Of a stretch of DNA of 64,000 nt, positions 12,791 through 24,000 are shown piece after piece. The stretch covers positions 17,684,753-17,748,752 of the forward strand of contig NC_068349.1 of the NCBI RefSeq assembly GCF_014633365.1. Direction: 5' to 3'. Numbering within the stretch: position 1 is the stretch's first letter; every line of letters begins with the position of its first letter. The notes below the pieces were generated by a model. It was not told the DNA's origin and searched no databases. It worked only from the letters and a program-made list of their open reading frames with translations. This stretch comes from Diospyros lotus. Lineage: Eukaryota; Streptophyta; Magnoliopsida; Ericales; Ebenaceae. A program made the position numbers and the translations under genes.

Positions 12791-15332
12791 CTAAGTCCGC
12801 TTCCTCCTGCCAGAACTGGGAGCATCGCTACTCGGAGCAGATGGGGCCTCCCCTTCTCCTTGGCCCGAGGATGCAATAACTGTGTCATCAGTTGTGGGTA
12901 GGGCATCTGTCATCTCCACTTCCTCTGAGGCAAAGGCATACGGCTCCCACGGCCCCGACAAGTTCTCCAGATTATCAACTAAACGAGCATTCAAATAAGC
13001 CCTGGGACTAGTGGGGTCAGGATCATTATATCTTCGCCAGTCAGGAACATCAGACTCCTCAACCTCATCAGTATAGACCAATTCAGGGAACTATTCTCCT
13101 GGGCGTTTTAATTCCAAATACGAGCGTGCGAGATAGAATCCATACTTCGTAAAGCAGCCCCCATAACTGATTTTTCTCTCTTGACAATCCGTTGAAAGGC
13201 GATAGTCCCTTACAGCCTTCTCCTGTGCTGCTAAAATCTCTTCCTTCCTTCGGTCCTTGAGCGACCTATATTGCTTCTTCTGACGAGCAAGCTCGTCTAC
13301 CCTCAAAGAATGCTCTTGCAAAAGGTTTTCATGAGTTTCCTTAACTCCTAAAAGCTCTCTCGTCAGCGATTCTTTGCTATTCCGGAGATCCACTATCTCC
13401 CCCTTTATGCTTGACGATTCACCATCAGCTTCCGCCAGCTTGGAACGCATGTCTTCTACCTCTCGGTTCAGCTTTATGATATCGGCTTGATAGCAACGCT
13501 TGTGATCCCTCCACTTTATCGCGTTTTCTCTTGCCTCCGCTTTCTCTTGTTCTGCTCGATGATGATAAGCTCTCCCGATAGCATTGGATATCACCAACCC
13601 CTGAACCCCCTGGGTGCAAGCAATGTATTAGAAGACCAACAACCAAGTCAGACGGCAAATACAACATATAGGCACAATAAAAGGCATCCTACCTCAATAA
13701 TCTTTTGCTCAGGAGAGTTGGCAACGCTAGGCCAATTGCCAAAAAAATTTTGCTCATCTTGAGGGAGCACGGTAGCGTACATCATCCTGGCACCCACCCC
13801 GGGTCCCTTATAGAGTCTGAATCAATCAGCCCGGGTTGAACCTGGAAGTGGTCACCCCTCACTCTAGTGCTGTTAGGAATTGGCACGGAATTCCATCTAG
13901 GTTCAGCGATGGGAGGAAGAATAGGCCTAAAGTCTGGGAGCTCAGCCTTTAGCTTTCGTCGTTCCCTACGAAAAGGGACAAAAGGTTGGCGACTCTCCTC
14001 CCTGATTCTATCAAGCTCGCTGCCAAAAGAAGAGCGAGAGCTACCAGTCCCCTTCCTTCGTGAGCCAGAGGCATCGGTTAGATTTGGTTCCCCGAGGGCG
14101 ACTTCGGGCACAGAAAGGTCTAACATGGAAAGGCCTGAAGTGGGAACCGAGGGTTCAGGACAAGAAAGGCTGGGCAAGACACTCACCTCGGACCTCTTCA
14201 CTTTTAGACGCCTTCGAGACGAGCTAGGAACTGGCGGAGGAAGAAGGCTAGGATCGGGAGTGTCAGACGGAGGCCCCTGTGACAAGTCATGGAGCGCTTG
14301 AGGAGGAGGTTGTTGATCTTGCTCACCAGCCTGTTGAGAATTCCTACCACGTCGTCTGAGCGTTTGTTCCTTGAATATATTCATATCGTCTACAAAACAA
14401 GAGATAAAAGTCAACCACTTGCATGGATAATCTCTACAATTTTGGGGGTCTACCCTCAGAAGAAGAATAACCAAGAAAGACCATACTCTCTAGAGATCTT
14501 CCCTCTTTCTCGGGGCCCTCGTCCTCTTCCTCGCCGCCCTCTTCCTCCTCAACTTGTAAGGCGTCCTCGGGCATAGCCAGTGGTGGCACAAAAGCGAGAG
14601 TGGAGGTCCGGGCATGTCTTCAAGTCGAACACCCCACCCTGCGGCAGCAATATTTTCTGAGGTAAGCAGGTCGGGTAGATTACAAGTGCCAAGGGCACAT
14701 AATCTCTCAATTACTCGGCGATAGACAGCCCGGGAAATCCCGATGTCATCAAGCTTCTCCGACCAAAAGTCCCGCTCGTTATCCCAACACCAACGAAGCG
14801 GTGCTTTCCAGCTAGGAGGAGGCTCGACCACAATCCATCGGGACTCGAAGTCCACCTTATTTTGGAGCTTTTGAAAGAGAGGAGATAAACCCACAATCCT
14901 TTGAAGTGTGAAAAAGACGCCCCTCCGTTCGACCCTCCTCAACCTATAGAAGCAACCGAACAACTCTACGGAAGGAGGCACTTGGATCATATGGCAAAGG
15001 ATGGTGAATCCAACTAACTGACCCCAACCGTTAGGATGAAGTTGAGCAGGGACAATGCAATGATAATTGAGCCACTCCATGCCAAAGCTAGACAAGGGGA
15101 AACGAAGACCTGCTCTTAAAGAAGCCAAATATACCCCGAAGCCATGTCCCCCTACCATAGCGGTACTTGTCTCCTCAGGCGTAGGAAGCCTAATATGATG
15201 ATCAATGGGGATATGGAAACGAGACTGTATCCCAGCTAATTCTCTCCCCTTCACCGAAGACCGTCGTCCCAAAGATATATATACATTGGGAGCAGGAGGC
15301 GGAGGTGGTAAAGCATTCTTAAAACGGCCCAT
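12791..15332 (-). pseudogene. Antisense gene of the Tat element (putative gypsy-type transposon protein)
   Basis: Three coding blocks read on the minus strand. Block 1 (15332-14490, 280 codons) starts MGRFKNALPPPPP and holds a conserved region around residues 60-150 (HGFGVYLASLRAGLRFPL, then PAQLHPNGWG), as in the plant putative gypsy-type transposon domain. Block 2 (about 14389-13690) begins after a plausible acceptor TTGTTTTGTAG, is rich in Pro and Ser, and needs a frame change near 13783 to continue to the donor GAG/GTAGGA near 13692. Block 3 starts after CACCCAG near 13617 and runs to 12791. It contains a long coiled coil rich in Glu, Arg and Lys, one in-frame TAG at 13093-13091, an acidic stretch and a basic end. 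The splice out of block 1 is unclear because a TAG follows REDL. The protein's role in the element is not established. Confidence 0.7.
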
Positions 15333-15379
15333 GTTGAGTGCTTAAATCCTAAGGCGCGGCTGCGAAAAGCAAATTTTTC

Positions 15380-15860
15380 GAGCGAGTTATGACGCCTGGG
15401 GGTCACAAAAGACTAAGGACAGGACCCATGGGTGAGGGTCACGCCCCGATGGTAAAGAGACCCATGAGAAGACTCGCGCATGGATAAGGCCAATAATTAA
15501 ACCTATGGGTGAGGTCACGAAAGACTAAGGGCAAGACCCATGGGTGAGGTCACGAAAGACTAAGGGCAAGACCCATGGGTGAGGGTCACGCTTAGATGGT
15601 AAAGAGACCCATGAGAAGACTCGCGCATGGATAAGGCCAATAATTAAACCTATGGGTGAGGTCACATAAGACTAAAGGCAAGACCCATGGGTGAGGGTCA
15701 CGCTTAGATAATGAAGAAACCCACGAGTAGACTCACGCATGGATGAGGTAAATAACAAGACCCATGGATGAGGGTTACGAGAAGCTACGACCAGCAATTG
15801 GAGCCATGGATGAAGAAGTATACCGTGAAGAAGCTTGGGACGCTGAGAGGATCCTTACGA
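15380..15860 (+). repeat. Tandem repeats around ACCCATGGGTGAGGGTCACG
   Basis: The phrase GACCCATGGGTGAGGGTCACG and the following AAAGACTAAGGGCAA recur at least six times in irregular units. Larger blocks of about 180 bp repeat as well (compare 15410-15535 with 15575-15670). The core CCCATGGG is a palindrome. The tract sits between the antisense gene start and the 3' LTR, where Retand-like elements carry amplified tandem repeats. Similar CCCCTCACCCATG words occur at 6375-6480. Confidence 0.85.
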
Positions 15861-16120
15861 GAGAGTAGTTGAGCAATGAAAAAAGTGAAAGACTAAGTCA
15901 TCCTTTTATAGTGGTCCTGAGAAGACATTGTAAAAAGAATAAAGCCGAAAGACTTAGAAGAGGCGGATACGGAAGAGAACCTTCTCTTCAAAATGAAATG
16001 AAAGTGGTCTCTTGTAAGAAGAGTTGCAGCATAAGCAAAATACTCTTTCTCTTGAGATTTTCGACAGAAAGAGTAGGGAGCAATTGTTATGCGTGAAGAT
16101 ACTAAAGAGCGATACAAGCA

Positions 16121-17362
16121 TGGTAGCCCTAAAAAGCACCACGTGGCGGCCTGAGGAAGCGCCACGTGGCGGAAGGAGGCCACCCAGGGGCGCGGGCGCG
16201 CCTAGCGCGGCCCTCCGCGCTCGCGCAGCCCCGCGCTCGCCCGGCCAAGCAGCGCGCGGCTGCTTGGCGGAGGCCGCGCCCCTAGCCTGCGGGGGCTACC
16301 CCCGAGTGAGGGTCACTCGGGGGTAGGGCACTGCCGAGTGCCCCCCCTAGGGGGCGCTCAGCTGCGCAGGTGCAGCTGGGCGTGCGCACGGCTGCGGGGG
16401 CGCAGCCACGCGCGCGCCCCTGCACAAAGGCGACCGCGCGCATTTGCGCGCGGTCCTCCCCCGAGAGAGGGTCACTCGGGGGTGAGGTACCCCCGAGTGC
16501 CCCTGCCCGGGGGTGCCCAGCTGCGCGGGTGCAGCTGGGCGTGCGCACGGCCGCGCGCACGCAGCTGGGCGTGCGCACGGCCGCGCGTGCCCCTGCACAA
16601 GGGCGGCCGCGCGCATTTGCGCGCGGTCCTCCCCCCCGAGAGAGAATCACTCGGGGGTGAGGTACCCCCGAGTGCACCGCCCTGCGCACAGGCGGCCCCG
16701 CGCACACCTTGCTCGCGGCCGCCCGCGCACGCAGCCATTCGTGGGCGCAGCCGCTCACACGCACAGCCTCCCGCGCGCGCCCTCGCGCACGCCCCCCTTT
16801 CGCACCCGGTTCCGTGCACTTGCACGCACGACCCCTCGTGCTCTCCTTGCCTGCACTCGTGCAAACCCCCGGGTGAGGGTCACCCAAGGCGCCGCACTGA
16901 CATCCACGTGCCACGTGCCCCCTGTCCTTGCGCCACCGCCTCCAAGAAACTCGGCCTAAGGCTATTCCCGCGAGACTTGGTCAAAGCCTCTCCGAGATTC
17001 TTGCCACAAAACTCGGAACACGCGACACATGGATGCCCCTCTTGTTGCTATAAATAGGAGGTCACTTTCTCTCATTCGGTAAGCAATCTCTGACTCTCGC
17101 ATTTACTCTCTTACTTTCGAATACTCAATTTCTACGGTGATCTAACTTAAGCATTGGAGGGTCCGCGCGGGGACTTTTGCCCGCGCTCCTAACCGATTTA
17201 TTCTCTAATAGGTCATCCATCGCTCGGAAACGCCCTGCGAGACTCACCCATCGCTGCCACATTACCCCGGGAGACTCACTCATCGCTCAGATACGCCATA
17301 CGAGGGTCATCCATCGGTGGTTTCCCATTTTATAAATTTATTGTTGTAACCGTGTAACAACA
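16121..17362 (+). mobile_element. 3' LTR of the Tat element
   Basis: The LTR starts near TGGTAGCCCTAAAAAGC and ends CGTGTAACAACA. Both ends resemble those of the solo LTR at 53680-54641. The first 900 bp are strikingly GC-rich, with many CGCG runs and repeats of CACTCGGGGGTGAGG; then a TATA box appears at 17049 and the 3' third is ordinary. The many overlapping open frames at 16282-17057 on both strands come from the absence of A/T-rich stop codons and are not genes. The exact start is inferred by comparison with the other copy. Confidence 0.75.
17049..17170 (+). promoter_or_regulatory. LTR core promoter and conserved downstream motif
   Basis: TATAAATAGGAG starts at 17049. About 100 bp downstream, at 17146, lies AACTTAAGCATTGGAGGG followed by TCCGCGCGGGGA. 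The same pair, TATAAATAGGAG then ACTTAAGCATTAGAGGG, occurs at 54257 and 54350. The conserved spacing suggests promoter plus transcript leader. The start of transcription itself is inference. Confidence 0.6.
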
Positions 17363-19850
17363 GTCAATATAAACGAATTTTGTGCAATAATTTAATTCTT
17401 TAGAGGTCGTCTCAGCATTAAAATTTTCAATTAATAGTTATTTTTTAACTTTAAGTTTTCTAAGAGGAATATGTAAAATTATGTATGGATAATCAATTTT
17501 GAAAATTTGATTATTATCATTTATATAATTAATTGATTATTTAAATTATCTTTATTTTATATATAGTTTAATTATTTTATTTTTTTATAATTTTAAATGT
17601 TATAGTTTTATATAATTTTATAGTTTAATTAATTTAATTTATTTTTTTAAATTTTAAATGTTATAATTTTATATATAACTTAATTGATTATTATTATTTA
17701 TTTAATTAGTTTAACCGTGTTTTTGGTTTTCAATCAATTAATTTTAATCGTGTTTCAGGTTTGTTAATGTGAACATGTTTTGTGTAACAATTTAATGTTT
17801 TGGAAGTCGTCATAGTATTAAATTTTCCAATTAATAGTTATTTCTTAATTTTATTTTTGTTGTTACTTTCAAAAAATTTTGACCTATCTTAAATGTGGAG
17901 AAGATGTGAAATCACGTATAGATAATCAATTTTGAAATTCTTATTATTATAATTTATATAATTAATTAATTATTTAAATTATCTTAATTTTATATATGTT
18001 AGTTAATTAATTTAAATTTAGTTTTTTAAATAAGTCGTTTAAATTATTTTGACAAAATTAATATTTTGTATAGGTTATTTGTATTTGTCATATGTTCTCA
18101 TATTTTTTTAAAAAATTTATTATATTTTATATTTTTATTATCAACAGGAGAAATATGTAAAGTCATATATGGATAATTAATTTTAAAAATTTGATTATTA
18201 TCATTTATATAATTAATTGATTATTTAAATTATGTTTATTTTTTTTATATATTGTTTAATTAATTTAAATTTATTTTTTTTATAATTTAAAATAAAAAAT
18301 ATTTTATATATGCTATTTATATTTATGTTGTCATATTTTTTTTAAAAATTTATTATGTTTTATATTTTTATTATTGATAGGAGGAATATGTGAAGTCATA
18401 TATGGATAATCAACTTTAAAAATTTGATTATTATCATTTATATAATTAATTGATTATTTAAATTATCTTTATTTTATATATATATAGTTTAATTAATTTA
18501 AATATATTTTTTTATAATTTTAAATGTTATAATTTTATATATAGCTTAAATATTATAATTTTATTTTTTAACTTTCTTTTTTGTTGTTTTCTTAAAAATT
18601 TTACTCATGTATGGATAATCAATATGTAAGGTTACGTCAATGTGAATAGATTTTGTGTAACAGTTTAATGTTTTTGAATTAATTTTTAGTTTTTGTTTTG
18701 ATAGTCTATTTTAGAAAATTAAAAGCACGTTCTCTTTGTCATTTTAAAAAATTATTTCTCAAAATAGAAAATTAGAAAATAGGTTCTCTTTAAAATTTTG
18801 AAAATATTTTTTTAATAATATTTTATTCAATAAATTTCATTATTCAGTAAATTAAAAATATTTAATATTAATATATTATTAAAAATATATATACATTTTA
18901 AAGTTCATGAATTTTGTAATATGTTTTCTCATTATAATAATAAAATATGAATAAATAAATAAATAAATGTATTTTGAGTTTAGAGTTTATTTTGGATGAA
19001 CTCAAAACAACTTTTTGTTCTTTTGAGTTTTCTTTATAATTTTTTTTATTTTCAAAAATACATTTTTAAAAATAGTAAAAAGAGCACGTTTTCATTATCT
19101 TAGAAAATCGAAAATAAAAAATGCAGCAAAGAAAACGTAGCTTAAGTTTTTCAGTTAATAGTCTAAAAATTTTGACTTATCTGAATGTGGTAATTAATTA
19201 TCAGGAAGAATATGTGAAATCAAATATAGATAATTAATTTTGAAAATTTGATTATTATAATTTATATAATTAATTGATTATTTAAATTATTTTTATTATA
19301 TATATATAATTTTATTAATTTAAATTTATTTTTTATAATTTTAAATGTTATAATTTTATTTTTTAACTTTTTTTTGATAATTTTTTAAAAATTTGTCATG
19401 TTTTGAGTGTGATAATTGATTGTCAGAAGGAATATGTGAAGTCATGTATAGATAATTAATTTTGAAATTTTGATTATTATCATTCATATAATTAATTAAT
19501 TATTTAAATTATTTTTATTATATATATAGTTTAATTAATTTAAATTTATTTTTTTATAATTTTAAATGTTATAATTTTATATATAACTAAATGTTATAAT
19601 TTTATTTTTTAACATTATTTTTTTCTTAAAAATATGACCTATCTTAAATGTGGTAATTGATTGATAGGAGGAATATGTGAAGTCATATATGGATAATCAA
19701 CTTTGAAAATTTGATTATTATCATTTATATAATTAATTGATTATTTAAATTATCTTTATTTTATATATAGCTTAATTAATTTAAATTTATTTTTTATAAT
19801 TTTAAATGTTATAATTTTATTTTTTAACTTTATTTGCAAACGTAGTGAAG
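17363..19850. repeat. AT-rich tandem repeat region, about seven diverged units
   Basis: A unit with GGAATATGTGAAGTCATATA, then GGATAATCAA, then TTTGATTATTATCATTTATA and TAATTAATTGATTATTTAAA recurs at about 17465, 17886, 18146, 18377, 19203, 19425 and 19664. Neighbouring units are mostly 220-260 bp apart. A second phrase, AACGAATTTTGTGCAATAATTTAA, recurs in variant form near 17370, 17770 and 18640. No open frame of interest is present. The region may be the body of the Helitron-like element ending at 20994. Confidence 0.8.
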
Positions 19851-20953
19851 TTTTTAGTGTGATAAAGTTGGCAATTAATCTTAATTTGATCTCTAAGTAC
19901 ACGTGTATGCTAAAAGCAAGTCAGGTTAGTATAATGTTTAAGGTTTGTAATGTGTTTAGAATGATTACGTGCTAAAACATGTTCTAACGTGTTATACTCA
20001 CATTTCTCAACAGTAAGAGTCTGATCTTTATTGAAATATTGAAAAGACCGAAATTGAGAAGAAAAATGTGCTTCATCAATTTTTAGAATTTAATATCTAT
20101 ATTTGTAAAATAAGTTTGGGGGTTTCTAATATGTATGACGTAAGTACTAATTAATGACATTATATTCTAGATTTCTTCATCTAATGATGAGCTTACTACG
20201 TCGCTGAAGTCGGGTCGTGAGTTATAGATACATTATAAAATTATGAAGGGTTTTTTTACTGATTCACACTTATGTATTTGCTTATTTTTTATATTCTTTC
20301 ACTTCTATTTATTTGTATATTTTTTTTAGTCTACTAATTTATTGTGGGTGTTTAACATTCATAAGTACATTCTTACCTGCATTCTTTTTTTTTTTCCACT
20401 GCACAAATTATTCTTTCCATCGTATTGCACAAGAATTTATCATAATTGAGCTATAGTTTAATAACATACACAATATTGAAATCAGAACGAACGAGAAACA
20501 TCTTCAATCAAATAATTAATAAAACGGATCGAGAAATCACCATTTATACTAAGTAATCAACTACCTTGCTACTGAAAGTTTAGAATAAGACATGCTACAT
20601 TTTTAGTGTTTCGTGCATCAAAGTGAAAATAGTGTATTAAAAATGGTAGACGTTAACCTCACTCTAACAAGTCACGAATACTATAGACGTTGGATATAAT
20701 ATTTTGTTAAAGACATACATATGTGTTAGTAGAAAGACTATAATAAAAGTATAAAAAATGTCAAAAAATAAAAAAAAGGTCAGACAAAAAGAGGCATACA
20801 TATTTCGGAATAATTGAATAATTAATTTTGTTGTATGTTTGTTCATTTCTCATGATTGCAATATGATTATTTTGTTTATTTTCTACTTCTTTATTTTGAT
20901 GTTCATTTTTTATAACTATTGAATTATGTAACTTCCACTTTAACGATTATTTT
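19851..20953. other. AT-rich DNA without recognisable genes
   Basis: I see no protein motif, RNA gene or clear repeat unit in this stretch. The 60-codon minus-strand frame at 20664-20846 is Phe/Leu-rich and low in complexity, as expected of AT-rich chance frames. Its position just before a Helitron-like terminus suggests that it belongs to that element. Confidence 0.5.
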
Positions 20954-20994
20954 TTTTCTTACAATATCCGTGCATCGCCCGGGTGATACACTAG
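20954..20994 (+). mobile_element. Helitron-like 3' terminus (hairpin plus CTAG)
   Basis: The sequence CCGTGCATCGCCCGGG forms an imperfect GC-rich hairpin. GTGATACA and then CTAG (20991-20994) follow, with a T next. A short GC-rich hairpin about ten bases before CTRR, with a T after the insertion point, is the standard plant Helitron 3' end. The 5' TC end was not located, so the size and orientation of the whole element are open. The host sequence resumes at the TA-repeat at 20995. Confidence 0.65.
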
Positions 20995-21901
20995 TATATA
21001 TATATATATATATCGGATTGATAATATACTCCAAAACCTATATATGTCTTATATTATTACTTAGCTACTTAATTCTCTCATATCCAATAAAAAAAAAAAA
21101 AACACAGAAATATTTTATTATTCATTCAAGGAAGAAATGTTACTTTTACCAAAATTTACAATAGAGTGTACAAATTTCTTATAGAAATAACATTAATTAT
21201 ATAAGCATATTCGATTCCAATGTGCAGAATTCTTTTAAGATTTTTCTTCAACTTCTTGTTGGCTCCATTTTTTTTTCTTTGATGTACTTTGATGATTTGT
21301 AATTTAATGCTTGAAGTGGTTATATTTAACTAATTGATTGATATGTAATTAGTTAATAAGTAAAATTTCAAAAAATTGTACATACGAAAAGGAGTCATAT
21401 ATAAAATTATATTCTAACAATATTCATTGATAACTAAATCATTTTTCTATTAAATCACAAAGAATAAGAACTAATAACGTATGAAAATGTTTTACAATAA
21501 GAAACAAATTGCTATTGACAAAAAAAAAATGTAAAAAAGATTTTAATGAAACAAATGGTGGCACCTTTGTTTTGTTTGGTACATTTTAGTTTTTTTATTA
21601 GACAAAAATTGAATTATGGAGATATATCTTCAATTTCTATAGGGATAGCCTTTCAAAGGAAATCCCCTCTTTCAACAACTTCAGAAAGTAAATAAGAACC
21701 TAACTTTGTAAAAAAAAAAAAAAAATGAGCTAATTAACTTGCCACCATCTCTCTAAACATGGCTACATCGATCGTATATGCACCAATGGATCCAAGAGCT
21801 CTAGAATTGCTTGAACAAAATGCCCATGAGCCTTAATATATGAAACATTAAAAGACCTATATTAAGAAGCAACGAGCCATAGCAATCCACATTATCAATA
21901 A
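20995..21901 (-). repeat. Peptide-cluster unit fragment B (type II upstream flank)
   Basis: It aligns by eye with 43300-44400 and with 54770-55050. Landmarks are GATTGATAATATACTCCAAAACC, AAAATTTACAAT...GAGTGTACAAATTTCTTAT, GGTGGCACCTTTGTTTTG and AGCCATAGCAATCCACATTATCA. Small details (GATTGATAATATACTCC, TCATATCCAAT) match the 54-kb copy better than the 43-kb copy. Its right edge coincides with the end of unit 1 at about 44405. No peptide exon belonging to this unit was found. Confidence 0.75.
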
Positions 21902-24000
21902 TGTAACGACCCATTATTGGGTCTATGCCATTAGTGATATTTATTTCAGGTTGGTGTATATAATGTCATTATTTTGAAAACAAATAAAATAGATTGAGGG
22001 TTTAATAAAGTTAGATTTGGCTTAAACTATATGTAAAGGATGAATGGGTTTGGGATTGAGCCCATTTATATAAGGAAAATAGGAAGAAGAAGTTGTGTGT
22101 ATGTATATAGAGTTAAGGAGGGACATATGGGGAATTAAGTAAGAAGTGAGGAGGGCAAATTAGGAAGAAAAGTGTGTTTAAAGGGGAGAAATTGGGGCAT
22201 TTGTGCAACCCAGAGCTCTCTTCTTTTCCTTCTTCTTCTTCTTCTTCTTCTTTACGTGGTTTTTCCCTTATTTTGGTAGTGGTTGGGAGACTTCCTTATT
22301 GAAATTTCCTTCAAGCAAGTATCCAAGGTGAAGCTAGTCAAGGCAAGTTCCTTCTTCATCTTTCTTCTTGTGGTACAATTGTGTGTTGCATCTTTAGTTT
22401 GGTGAACTTCTTTCTCAAGCCTCGTTGGAGTAAGATTTGATTTTCTTCTTCTGTTGGGAGTCTTGATTCATCCATCTTTTGTGTGGAAATCCCTTCATCT
22501 TCTTTCTTGAAGAATGGTTCCTAAGAAACCCGGTTGATTGCGTGTTGTGTCATCTTCCTCGTAGTTTTGGCTAGCCGTGTGTATCATCTTAATGGGGACT
22601 TGTTTCTCCCATTTTCTTGAAAGAAACATCGTATTTGTTGTGGGGATGTAGTGGCATGCAAGAATTGGGTGTTGTTTGCATGTATTTTTGGTGTTATATG
22701 GGTTGTTTGTGGCTTAAACGGTGCTGTCGATCGACCGTTTTCCATAATTTATCTACAGTCTTGGTGAAGAGGGTTCTATCGATCAACCGTTGTCTTAATC
22801 GGTCTATAGTTTGGGCTAAAAAGCCTTTGTCGGTCGACAGTTTTCTTACCATCGGTCGATTATATTTGACCTGGATAGTCTACGCATACTCTACTGTTTT
22901 GAGCATAACTTATTTTAGAAATATCGGATTCATGAACAATTTAAGCATTGTAAACTAGACTCGATAGGCTTTATTTTAGTATAGATTTAAACCCATTTGG
23001 ACAATATTTGCATGGTTTATTATTGTGAGATTTGAAGGGCTCGGTTCTCCCTTCTATTTGTTGTGGAATGAAGCTAGGCTGTTGAGGGTAGGTTCTCGTA
23101 GAGGTCGTTGTGGCCGAGAGTATTTGTATATGTTTCTTTTATTTCCAGTACATGGTTAGTTCATATGCATGCAAGAGCTTGGGATATGCACTGAGGGCTC
23201 CATGTGACTTGAGTGCTTGTCACACGACCCTGAAATTTATTTATTAGTTATTAAGCACGAGCATTTGCATTTGGCGTGTGCTTTACTAGTTGGGCAAGGC
23301 TTGGTGGGATGCTGGACTTATGGGGGCTTTGTATCATGTCTAGTCTACTACACCACCATTTATTTGTTGCATTTGCACAAGTCATGGCGCTAGTGTTGAG
23401 ATACAGCTGTACGGTGTCGGGTTTCTTGAACAGAGTTATTTAGGGATGCCTCGGCATGCCTAGTTTTTTATCTTGGATGCTTATGCATGCTAACAGGTGT
23501 GGTAGCTTCCACCCGAGCGAGCTTTGGCTCGTAGTACAGGTATAGTCTGCCTTCAGAGCAGTAGCAGATTTGTAATAAGGACTTGGGTGCTAGTGTATTC
23601 CTTATTTGGGCCCCAAGATCCTATATATGTGCATTGTTACTTATGTAGTTGGTACATGTGTCAGTTTATGAGATTACATGGCATGTTATGCATGAGTTTT
23701 GATTTGTTATGCACTTGAGATACAAGTTTACTCTTAGCACCGACTCTATCTGTCATTCATTTCTTTATGAGCTTGTTGAGTCATTTGGACTCACCTTATT
23801 TTCTTTTCATTCCAGGTAAAGGCAAGGACTTAGTTGTGGCTGAGTCTAGTGGTTCTCGACTTTCGGGTTAGGCGGTGTACAGGGCTATGCAAACCTAGCA
23901 GTTGTCAACCTGGGGGTTCATTTTTATGCATTTTGTCCCTTTCGGATTGTATTTTTCTTCAGTTTTTTGGGTCTGTATGGATGATTGATGATAAAAAATA
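21902..24000 (+). mobile_element. Ty3/gypsy-like LTR, plus orientation, right end unclear
   Basis: It begins TGTAACGACCC at 21902, directly after the end of cluster fragment B. It contains a GTCAAGGCAAGT motif near 22340 and TTCCAGGTAAAGGCAAGG near 23813, both shared in style with the LTR at 1-2265. A pyrimidine-rich CTT run lies at 22228-22253. I could not find the matching ...ACA end or a right-hand copy of AATAA, so it may be truncated near 24000. Open frames at 22617-22958 and 23524-24094 carry no domain. Confidence 0.6.
22716..22866. repeat. Cluster of TCGATCGACC-type words inside the LTR
   Basis: Variants of TCGATCGACCGTT and TCGGTCGACAGTT occur about five times in 150 bp (TGTCGATCGACCG, TATCGATCAACCG, GTCGGTCGACAG, CATCGGTCGATT). 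The word differs from the ATCCGGAT word of the LTR at 1-2265, but it lies at a comparable place inside an LTR and is again palindromic around a CG. Confidence 0.7.

Larger units (their letters stand above)
6570..17362 (+). mobile_element. 5'-truncated Tat/Retand-like Ty3/gypsy retrotransposon
   Basis: Order on the plus strand: gag-pol remains (6647-12079), a non-coding spacer, an antisense multi-exon gene (12791-15332), a tandem-repeat tract (15380-15860) and a 3' LTR (16121-17362). An antisense gene with the gypsy-type transposon domain between pol and the 3' LTR, plus tandem repeats near the 3' end, is characteristic of the Tat lineage (Retand, Ogre and relatives). No 5' LTR or primer-binding site is visible upstream; the left side abuts the LTR at 3512-6560. 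With several stops in both genes it cannot act autonomously. Confidence 0.8.

Noticed and set aside
13867..14576. Plus-strand frames of 144 and 95 codons opposite the antisense gene
   Set aside because: They are shadows of the minus-strand Pro/Ser-rich exon.
16282..17057. Six overlapping open frames of 90-240 codons on both strands
   Set aside because: They lie in the CG-rich part of an LTR, where stop codons are rare in every frame, and translate into Arg/Ala/Pro-rich repeats with no domain.
20664..20846. A small membrane-like protein on the minus strand
   Set aside because: Phe/Leu/Ile-rich frames are expected by chance in DNA this rich in A and T; no signal of a gene around it.
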